From NCBI GenBank assembly GCA_007123655.1, contig SKKR01000432.1:1-6318 (forward strand): a stretch of 6,318 nt of DNA, read 5' to 3'. Made by a program: the position numbers and the translations under genes. Position 1 is the first letter of the stretch. Each line of letters starts with the position of its first letter. Positions 1 through 5,222 of the stretch are shown piece after piece. The notes beneath the pieces are model-generated. The model was not told the DNA's origin, searched no databases, and saw only the letters and a list, made by a program, of their open reading frames with translations. Source of the DNA: Thermomicrobiaceae bacterium (lineage in GTDB: Bacteria; Chloroflexota; Chloroflexia; Thermomicrobiales; Thermomicrobiaceae).

Positions 1-1251
1 ATGGAGGGTGACCAGGCCCAGCAGTACCAGCAGCTTGCACTTCAGGCTGACCAGGAGCTGGGCAACGTCGAGAATGCCGATATCGACCCGATGACCGTCA
101 ACGAGATGATCGAAAACCGGATTGTCATGGATGCGCTTGACGAGCTCGGTATCGAAGTCACTGACGACGATGTCCAGGACTACCTTGTTCAGTATTTCAC
201 CGGCACCCCGATAAGCGACGGTGCGGCCGGTCCGTCAGCTGACCCGACTGCGGAGGCGTGGGCAACTGCGACCGCAGAAGCCCAGGCGGAAGAGATGGAA
301 GATCCCGATGCTGAGCCTCCGGTCGATATCGAGGTTTCAGACGATCCTGTGCCTGACGAGCCGAACACCGACGACGCGATCGATCCGGAAAACGGCGCGT
401 CCGATGACGACGCGGGGGACGTGAACGGCCCTGACGACGGGGAAGCCACTGACGACGAAGAGATTGACGAAATGCCCACGCCGGAGCCGGAACCCACGCC
501 AACTGACGAGGATCTCCGGGCCACCGCCGAGGCGAATCAGCTTGACCATGAGCGGTTCCTGCTGGATCGAGCGGGAATCTCCCACGATACGTTCGTCGAG
601 CTGTTCATCAAACCGGAAATTGCCCGGGAAAAGATCCGGGAGCGGCTGGCGGAGGATGTGTCGACCCGCGCGGAGCACGTTCACGCAGCGCACATACTCG
701 TCGCCACGCAGGACGCCGCGAATCTGATCTACGAGGAACTGACGGAAGACGGCGCGGACTTCGCGGAACTGGCCGAAGAGCAAAGCACGGACGAGCAATC
801 GGCGCCGAACGGCGGCGATCTCGGATGGTTCCCGCGCGGGGTCATGGTCGATGAGTTCGACGAGGTCGTGTTCGAACTGGACACTGGTGAGATCAGCGAA
901 CCGTTCCAGTCTGAATTTGGCTGGCACGTCGCGACCGTAATGGACCGCGACGAGGATCGTCCGGTTGAACTCCAGATGCTCGAGCAGTTCCGTCAGCGGG
1001 CGTTCACTGACTGGATGCAGGAGCAACGCGAGGCCCGGGAGATTGACACCGGTGATCTGGATATCCCCGATGACCCGATGCAGATGCAGCAGCAGTTCCA
1101 GCCGCCGGCGGGGGCCCCGCAGCCGCCCATGCCGGAGACCGAACCCGGGGTTCCGCAACAGGAAATCCAGATCAACGGCGATGAAGCCGATGACCTGTTT
1201 GATGGTGACGATCCGTTCCAGGATTTTGAAGACGACGCGGACGACACCTGA
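1..1251 (+). CDS. Parvulin-type peptidyl-prolyl cis-trans isomerase (SurA/PrsA-like), probably 5'-truncated
   Basis: This is a foldase of the parvulin (PpiC) family, which isomerises X-Pro bonds in exported proteins outside the membrane. The PpiC domain spans about residues 226-316: HAAHILV with H231, GGDLGWF at 271-277, and a closing SEFGWHV with H309. Residues 32-66 and 170-221 look like the two halves of a SurA_N-type helical chaperone domain (MIENRIVMDALDELGIEVTD, then IAREKIRERL). Between them lies an acidic insert (about 70-168), and the C-terminal tail after residue 346 is Gln/Pro/Asp-rich. The frame is open at base 1. The ATG there may be internal, because a signal peptide or anchor helix and the usual start of the N domain are missing. 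A complete gene starting exactly at base 1 would lack an export signal. The family call is firm; the substrate is unknown. Confidence 0.88.
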   Translation: MEGDQAQQYQQLALQADQELGNVENADIDPMTVNEMIENRIVMDALDELGIEVTDDDVQDYLVQYFTGTPISDGAAGPSADPTAEAWATATAEAQAEEMEDPDAEPPVDIEVSDDPVPDEPNTDDAIDPENGASDDDAGDVNGPDDGEATDDEEIDEMPTPEPEPTPTDEDLRATAEANQLDHERFLLDRAGISHDTFVELFIKPEIAREKIRERLAEDVSTRAEHVHAAHILVATQDAANLIYEELTEDGADFAELAEEQSTDEQSAPNGGDLGWFPRGVMVDEFDEVVFELDTGEISEPFQSEFGWHVATVMDRDEDRPVELQMLEQFRQRAFTDWMQEQREAREIDTGDLDIPDDPMQMQQQFQPPAGAPQPPMPETEPGVPQQEIQINGDEADDLFDGDDPFQDFEDDADDT

Positions 1252-1337
1252 TCGTCGTCACCATGTAACTGAACAGCGCGTCGAGGCTGGCGAGATCAGC
1301 GCAAGCAATACTGTCGCGTTCGATCGTGCGCCAATAG

Positions 1338-1357
1338 AAGCGGCCTGAAGACCGCTT
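1338..1357. repeat. Small inverted repeat between the foldase and PH/DUF1648 genes
   Basis: AAGCGG at 1338-1343 and CCGCTT at 1352-1357 can form a perfect 6-bp stem with an 8-nt loop. No T-tract follows, so it does not look like an intrinsic terminator. It lies about 50 nt upstream of the next gene and could be a leader hairpin or chance. The rest of the 1252-1402 gap shows no convincing promoter or RNA gene. Confidence 0.3.
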
Positions 1358-1397
1358 ACGCACGGTAACGGTGAGGCAAGGACGCCAGGACGAAGCC

Positions 1398-1403
1398 AGG
1401 GGG
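1398..1403 (+). promoter_or_regulatory. Ribosome binding site that favours the GTG at 1409
   Basis: AGGGGG (within AGGGGGTGA, 1398-1406) closely matches the 16S anti-Shine-Dalgarno complement. It lies 5 nt before the GTG at 1409. The in-frame GTG at 1403 overlaps this motif and so would have no spaced ribosome binding site. Confidence 0.65.
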
Positions 1404-1408
1404 TGAGC

Positions 1409-2515
1409 GTGGACCAGGATCATGCCAGTCACTGGAGGGCCGCTGCGTCACCGGGCGGGCTGATCGGTCTCATCCTCACCATACTCTCCGTGATGGGCGC
1501 AGTCACCGCATATCTCGGTCTAGCAGAACAGATCACCATTCCGCTCGACGATCTGACGCTCCTGGCGCTGCTTCTGCTCTCGACACTCGCGACGCTCATC
1601 TTCGTTTATCTCCTGTTTGGATATCTGACGATCGGATATCGCATGGATTCGTCAGGTATTCGCATTTCCTGGGGGATCTGGTCGACGACGATCGAGTATC
1701 AGGAGATCGAAGATGTCGCCCCGGCACTCGAGGCGTTCGAGCAACTGCCCGGTGGCTGGCAACCGTTCTGGCCCGGCTACTATGTTGGTCGGAAGGAAGC
1801 GGATGGTGCAACGATCCGCGTCGTCGCGACGTTGCCGGTCCGGCGTCAGGTGCTCATCATTCTCGCGGACGGACGGTGCTTCGCGATCTCCCCGGAACGC
1901 CCGTTGCTCTTCATGGAAGAACTGGCGCGCTGGTACTACGCCGCGGTCGAGGCACCAGAGCAAACCGGAGATATGCGGCGAGACCCGATGGTCGCAGCCA
2001 CGCAGCAGTTCGTGGACGCCGGCTGGACCACTGAGTTCTCGACCGAGGCCGTTGCTACGGGAGAGAGCGCTTCAGCTTCAGCGAGCCAACCCGTGCGAGG
2101 GACTTCGGGCGCCTTCGATTCCTCCGATGCCCCGCCCGTGTCAGTCCAACGCGCGCCAGCGTCAGAGACGAGTCCGGTCTTGCGTCCGACGCTTCTGCGA
2201 GACCCCGTTTCACTTGTGCTGATCGCCATCGGAATTCTGGCAACCGCCACGATGTCTCTGTATATCCTGGTCCAGTATCAGGATATTCCGCCTTCGCTCA
2301 CCCTTCACTGGAACGTGGATGGTTTGCCAGGGCGAGTCGGGGAACCGCGGGAGATCTGGTTCTTGCCGACCATAGCCGGCCTGGTGCTCATCGCCAACAT
2401 CGGACTTGCCTGGAGCATTGCTCTCTTCGATCGGTTTGCGGCGCGGCTGATGCTCGGATCGACGATCATCGTTCACATCGTCACCTGGATCGCCCTGCTG
2501 ATGCTGCTCCGATAG
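1409..2515 (+). CDS. PH-like domain plus DUF1648 membrane protein
   Basis: This is an integral membrane protein of unknown function, 368 residues from the GTG at 1409; starting at GTG 1403 would add two. Helix 1 is about residues 17-38 and helix 2 about 49-73. A cytoplasmic or extracytoplasmic bacterial PH-like domain follows (about 74-180). Its features are YRMDSSGIRISWGIW, a Trp/Pro/Gly stretch with WPGYYVGRK, and RRQVLIILADGRCFAISPE. A Ser/Ala/Pro-rich linker covers about 183-262. The C-terminal part (about 266-368) matches the DUF1648 pattern: helix, then IPPSLTLHWNVDGLPGRVGEP ahead of a helix starting at IWFLP, then a last helix. DUF1648 modules occur in SdpI-type and other envelope proteins and are known mainly by sequence. 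The gene has 150-160 nt gaps on both sides, so it is probably its own transcription unit. The domain calls come from motif reading and are not profile-tested. Confidence 0.85.
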   Translation: MDQDHASHWRAAASPGGLIGLILTILSVMGAVTAYLGLAEQITIPLDDLTLLALLLLSTLATLIFVYLLFGYLTIGYRMDSSGIRISWGIWSTTIEYQEIEDVAPALEAFEQLPGGWQPFWPGYYVGRKEADGATIRVVATLPVRRQVLIILADGRCFAISPERPLLFMEELARWYYAAVEAPEQTGDMRRDPMVAATQQFVDAGWTTEFSTEAVATGESASASASQPVRGTSGAFDSSDAPPVSVQRAPASETSPVLRPTLLRDPVSLVLIAIGILATATMSLYILVQYQDIPPSLTLHWNVDGLPGRVGEPREIWFLPTIAGLVLIANIGLAWSIALFDRFAARLMLGSTIIVHIVTWIALLMLLR

Positions 2516-2537
2516 TCAGCACAGGCAATCAATCCAA

Positions 2538-2567
2538 GTGACCCTGAACCGCGGCACGCGTTAGAAT
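2538..2567 (+). promoter_or_regulatory. Candidate sigma-70-type promoter for the DUF3048 lipoprotein gene
   Basis: The -10 box is TAGAAT at 2562-2567 (5 of 6 to consensus). The -35 box is GTGACC at 2538-2543 (4 of 6), with an 18-nt spacer. Transcription would begin near 2574, leaving a leader of about 100 nt before the TTG start. This is the best promoter-like pair in the gap at 2516-2677. Confidence 0.4.
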
Positions 2568-2646
2568 CACGCTGGCAGGTTCGTTCGCGGGACTTCAGCA
2601 AGAGTTCCGGGATTCTTCACCAGGACCGTCGATGAGTACGGCTCAG

Positions 2647-2666
2647 CCGGACGTCGTGTACGTCGG
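2647..2666 (+). promoter_or_regulatory. Hairpin abutting the lipoprotein ribosome binding site
   Basis: GACGT (2650-2654) pairs with ACGTC (2660-2664) across a 5-nt loop. With G2649 bulged, C2647-C2648 can also pair with G2665-G2666, the first two bases of the Shine-Dalgarno motif. Folding would partly mask that site. The stem is short, so it may be fortuitous. Confidence 0.3.
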
Positions 2667-2670
2667 AAGG
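2665..2670 (+). promoter_or_regulatory. Ribosome binding site for the TTG-started lipoprotein
   Basis: GGAAGG lies 7 nt upstream of the TTG at 2678. No ATG or GTG in this frame would give a complete lipoprotein signal peptide, so this site decides the start. Confidence 0.7.
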
Positions 2671-2677
2671 ACTACTG

Positions 2678-3802
2678 TTGCGCTATTCGATTCTTGGAGT
2701 GCTGATTCTGGCACTGGCCCTTGCGGCCTGTACCCGCGAAACCATTGACGACGTCGAACCTGAGATAGCCGAGACACCGACTGCCGTGCCAACCTCGACC
2801 CCGACTCCGGAACCGACGCCGACGCCGACGCCCGAGCCGACACCGACGCCGGTGCCAACGCCCACGCCGACACCCACGCCAGAACCGACGCCGACACCGG
2901 TGCCGGAACGGGCGACGCTGACCGGGGAGCCGGTTCCCGAAAAGCAGCCTCGTCCGATCGCCGTGAGGATCGACAACTCTCCGAATGCCCGGCCGCACTC
3001 GGGCATTGCCGAGGCAGACCTGGTGTACGAGGCGCCCACTGAGGCGGGCGTTACGCGGTTCCTCGCCCTGTACCAGACCAGCGCACCGGAAGTGGTTGGG
3101 CCGACGAGGAGCGCGAGGTTGATGGATATCGATGTCGTGCCGATGCACGATGCGATGCTGGCCTACTCCGGGGCATCGATCGGCGTCCAGGAGCGGCTGT
3201 GGCAGGCCGGTCTTCCGCTTCTCGTGCTGGAAGGAAACGCCAGTTCCGCGTCCTGGAGGGACGGCTCCCGGTTCGCACCGCATAATCTCTACACGTCGAT
3301 TCCGGCGCTCCGCAATGCTGCAGATGCACACGGCTGGATGCGTGATGCCGAGAATACGCCGTTCAACTTCGGTGAACTCCCCGGGAATGGGTTGGCTGGC
3401 CGCGGGGTGAACATCCCGTATGCCTCTGGATACGTCGAGTTTCGTTACAACGATGACACCGATTCGTATGAGCGCTCAGTGAACGGGACGGAAGCGCGTG
3501 ATATGAATTCGGACGATATCGTCTCACCACGCAACGTTGTGGTGGTCTGGGCAAACTTCTTCATCGGGGACATTGCGCCGAACACCCGGGGGGAGATATC
3601 CAACAATGTCGACCTGTACGGCTCGGGCAATGCCTGGGTGCTCCGGAACGGACAGCGATTCGAGGCCGAATGGAGACGAACCGAGCGAACGGAGCCCCTG
3701 CGATTCTATGACCGGGAATCGGACGAAGAGATTCCGCTCGATGAGGGCAAGACCTGGATTAACCTGCTTCCGCTCGAACTCGCCGCTGAAGCGGTGGACT
3801 GA
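2678..3802 (+). CDS. DUF3048 (YerB-like) lipoprotein
   Basis: This is a surface-anchored lipoprotein of the DUF3048/YerB family, whose biochemical role is not known to me. The start is TTG. It gives a classic lipoprotein signal: basic MRYS, a hydrophobic core, and the lipobox LAAC with Cys18 as the lipidation site. Residues 33-76 form a Thr-Pro/Glu-Pro/Val-Pro linker that probably spaces the domain from the membrane. The N-terminal DUF3048 domain (about 86-235) contains RPIAVRIDNSPNARPHSG, ADLVYEAPTEAGVTRFLALY and GPTRSAR (141-147). The C-terminal domain (about 252-367) starts at YVEFRYNDD and includes VVVVWANFF and a closing GKTWINLLPLE. Both halves are present at normal length, 374 residues in all. 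The next cluster has its own promoter, so this gene is probably monocistronic. Confidence 0.9.
   Translation: MRYSILGVLILALALAACTRETIDDVEPEIAETPTAVPTSTPTPEPTPTPTPEPTPTPVPTPTPTPTPEPTPTPVPERATLTGEPVPEKQPRPIAVRIDNSPNARPHSGIAEADLVYEAPTEAGVTRFLALYQTSAPEVVGPTRSARLMDIDVVPMHDAMLAYSGASIGVQERLWQAGLPLLVLEGNASSASWRDGSRFAPHNLYTSIPALRNAADAHGWMRDAENTPFNFGELPGNGLAGRGVNIPYASGYVEFRYNDDTDSYERSVNGTEARDMNSDDIVSPRNVVVVWANFFIGDIAPNTRGEISNNVDLYGSGNAWVLRNGQRFEAEWRRTERTEPLRFYDRESDEEIPLDEGKTWINLLPLELAAEAVD
2776..2908 (+). repeat. Degenerate Pro/Thr codon repeat encoding the lipoprotein linker
   Basis: A run of mostly ACN-CCN dipeptide codons, broken by GAA/GAG and GTG, encodes (T/E/V)-P repeats. The octapeptide EPTPTPVP occurs twice (residues 53-60 and 69-76). 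Third-position changes (CCG, CCC, CCA; ACG, ACA, ACC) interrupt exact DNA identity. It is a low-complexity spacer of a kind common in Chloroflexota surface proteins. Confidence 0.8.
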
Positions 3803-3810
3803 CCGGCCTC

Positions 3811-3819
3811 TGCTATAAT
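3811..3819 (+). promoter_or_regulatory. Extended -10 promoter for the phospholipid gene cluster
   Basis: TGCTATAAT is a perfect extended -10 (TG-N-TATAAT), located 9 nt after the DUF3048 stop codon. No good -35 box lies 16-18 nt upstream (GCGGTG-like sequence only), which is typical of extended -10 promoters. Transcription would start near 3826, giving a leader of about 90 nt. A weak hairpin, GACCG/CGGTC at 3855-3870, lies within that leader. Confidence 0.6.
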
Positions 3820-3908
3820 CATGCCGCCTGGAACGCCGCTCGTGCTCGATCGGTGACCGGGCGGACGGTCGTGTACGTATGCGCTGGTGGTCAACGCGTA
3901 GCCGGATC

Positions 3909-3914
3909 AGGGGG
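3909..3914 (+). promoter_or_regulatory. Ribosome binding site favouring the ATG at 3918
   Basis: AGGGGG lies 3-4 nt before the ATG at 3918, which is a short spacing. The upstream in-frame ATG at 3879 has no comparable motif before it and would add 13 mostly basic residues that do not fit the family's N-terminus. Confidence 0.5.
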
Positions 3915-3917
3915 CGT

Positions 3918-4556
3918 ATGGCCAATCTGATTACGATCGGTCGCCTCGGTCTCCTCTTCGTCACCATCGGACTGATCTATACACGTTCCTTTCCGCTCGT
4001 GGCGGTAATGGCCGCTGTCGTTGCGATCGTCTTTCTCAGCGACGCCTTAGACGGGTTTGTCGCTCGTCGCCAGGGATCCACCAGCGAGTTCGGAGCCATT
4101 CTGGATATCGCCGGGGACCGCGTTGTGGAAAATGCGCTCTGGATCGTGTTCGCTCATCTCGGGTTGATCGGAGTCTGGGCGCCGCTCCTGGTAATGACCC
4201 GGGGATTCTTCGTCGATACCATGAGAGGCGTCGGTTACACGAAGGGGAAGACAGCATTCGGCGAAGACACGATGGCCCGGACTCCGGTAACGCGCTTTCT
4301 GACGGCGTCCAGGTTTATGCGCGCGTTTTATGGAGCGGCGAAGGGGATCGCGTTCGTATTTCTGACAGCTTTGTTTGCCGCACGATTACCTGATGCCGAT
4401 GGGACGCTTTTTGCCGACTTGGTCGACTCATTACCGATGCTTGTCTTTGGCTGGTTCATGGTTTACGCCTCACTCGCACTCACGGTAATTCGCGGCGTCC
4501 CGGTTCTGGTGGATGCGATGTACTACCTGAGGGATGATGACGGCCGCAACCAATGA
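3918..4556 (+). CDS. CDP-alcohol phosphatidyltransferase (possible phosphatidylinositol-phosphate or phosphatidylglycerol-phosphate synthase)
   Basis: This is a polytopic membrane enzyme that transfers a phosphatidyl group from CDP-diacylglycerol to a polar alcohol, releasing CMP. The full catalytic signature D-x2-D-G-x2-A-R-x8-G-x3-D-x3-D is present, with D42, D45, G46, A49, R50, G59, D63 and D67. These Asp residues bind the divalent metals and CDP. MANLITIGRLGLLF is a typical family N-terminus, which supports the start at 3918 (212 residues); a start at ATG 3879 gives 225. About five to six hydrophobic segments are visible. Position 68 is Arg, where PgsA-type enzymes usually read D-K, so classic glycerol-phosphate specificity is not assured. 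The gene opens the cluster and overlaps the HAD phosphatase gene, which suggests a phosphorylated product such as PIP or PGP. The family is certain; the acceptor alcohol is inferred. Confidence 0.9.
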   Translation: MANLITIGRLGLLFVTIGLIYTRSFPLVAVMAAVVAIVFLSDALDGFVARRQGSTSEFGAILDIAGDRVVENALWIVFAHLGLIGVWAPLLVMTRGFFVDTMRGVGYTKGKTAFGEDTMARTPVTRFLTASRFMRAFYGAAKGIAFVFLTALFAARLPDADGTLFADLVDSLPMLVFGWFMVYASLALTVIRGVPVLVDAMYYLRDDDGRNQ

Positions 4557-5200
4557 TTGCGGCAGTGTTCGATCTTGACCGGACGCTCCTCCCGGGAACG
4601 ACGGCCGAGCGCATCTTCCTCAGGCGGTTGATCCGTTACCGCCAGCTACAGACCAGAGCGCTGCTCGAAACGGTCCGGTTCGTTTTCCGGGAAGGAGTGC
4701 GTGAAATCGGATTGCGAATACGGTCCGAACGGCCCTATCTCACCGGCATGCATCAAGCGGTGTTAAGTCTCCACGGGCAACAGTGCGCGATCGAAGAGAT
4801 CCGGCCAGCGTTGTCGAAACACGGTATAGACCGGCTCGGCGAGCACCAGAAAATGCAGCATCGCACGGTACTGCTTTCCGGCTCGCTTCCGTACGTGGTG
4901 GAACCGCTCGCGAGCGATCTGGGGATCGATGATGTGATCTGCAGCCAGATGCACGTTCGCGACGGACGATTGACTGGAGGACTTGCCGGCCTCCATCCGT
5001 ACGGCGAGGCGAAAGCGACCCTGATGGCGACGCACGCTGCCGGGCTTGACATAGACCTGGCGAAATCGTGTTGTTATGCTGATCATCACAGCGATGTCCC
5101 GCTGCTCGAGATGTTCGGCTATCCGGTCTGCGTCAATCCGAGCGGAGAACTGCGTAGAATTGCGCAGAACCGCGGATGGCAGATTGAACAGTTCGACTAG
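4553..5200 (+). CDS. HAD-IB family phosphatase
   Basis: This is a soluble HAD-superfamily phosphohydrolase of 215 residues. All four motifs are visible: I, FDLDRT with nucleophile D7 and acid/base D9; II, VLLSGS with S109; III, K154 in GEAK; IV, YADHHSD with D177 and D181. An alpha-helical cap fills about residues 15-95, which fits subclass I (SerB/HAD-IB type). The ATG overlaps the phosphatidyltransferase stop (ATGA), so translation is probably coupled. Placed between a phosphatidyltransferase and an acyltransferase, it could dephosphorylate a lipid intermediate such as phosphatidylinositol phosphate or phosphatidylglycerol phosphate. A soluble-substrate role such as phosphoserine phosphatase is possible, because HAD-IB substrate calls from sequence are unreliable. 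Fold and catalytic residues are firm; the substrate is inferred from context. Confidence 0.9.
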   Translation: MIAAVFDLDRTLLPGTTAERIFLRRLIRYRQLQTRALLETVRFVFREGVREIGLRIRSERPYLTGMHQAVLSLHGQQCAIEEIRPALSKHGIDRLGEHQKMQHRTVLLSGSLPYVVEPLASDLGIDDVICSQMHVRDGRLTGGLAGLHPYGEAKATLMATHAAGLDIDLAKSCCYADHHSDVPLLEMFGYPVCVNPSGELRRIAQNRGWQIEQFD

Positions 5201-5211
5201 ATTCTGGCGGC

Positions 5212-5216
5212 AGGAG
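5212..5216 (+). promoter_or_regulatory. Ribosome binding site for the GTG-started acyltransferase
   Basis: AGGAG lies 6 nt before the GTG at 5223. It decides the start; the next in-frame ATG (5337) would remove the N-terminal amphipathic region. Confidence 0.75.
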
Positions 5217-5222
5217 TAACCA

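Noticed and set aside
337..1158. 273-codon open frame on the minus strand inside the foldase gene
   Set aside because: It is the shadow of a GC-rich, Asp/Glu/Pro-coded gene. The product is Arg-rich with no recognisable domain, and the + frame has an obvious parvulin domain.
1240..1256. GACGA/TCGTC inverted repeat over the foldase stop codon as a terminator
   Set aside because: The stem is only 5 bp, overlaps the coding end, and has no T-run after it.
1345..1405. GGCAAGGACGCC and GGACGAAGCC strings reminiscent of a cyclic di-GMP-I (GEMM) riboswitch ahead of the PH/DUF1648 gene
   Set aside because: The conserved core (GGCAAACC, GNRA-capped hairpin, GGACGCAAAGCC, second stem) cannot be laid out in order; only short fragments match, and the motif runs straight into the ribosome binding site. 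An Infernal search with the GEMM-I models would settle it.
2672..3331. 219-codon minus-strand open frame under the DUF3048 gene
   Set aside because: It is an Arg-rich translation generated by the Pro/Thr codon repeat and GC bias; the + strand has clear DUF3048 motifs.
3853..3872. GACCG/CGGTC hairpin in the leader of the phospholipid cluster as a terminator or attenuator
   Set aside because: The stem is 5 bp plus wobble pairs with no T-tract, and the leader contains no riboswitch core I recognise.
3879..3917. Upstream ATG start (3879) for the phosphatidyltransferase
   Set aside because: It lacks a ribosome binding site and adds a basic stretch not typical of the family; ATG 3918 has AGGGGG before it and gives the usual N-terminus.
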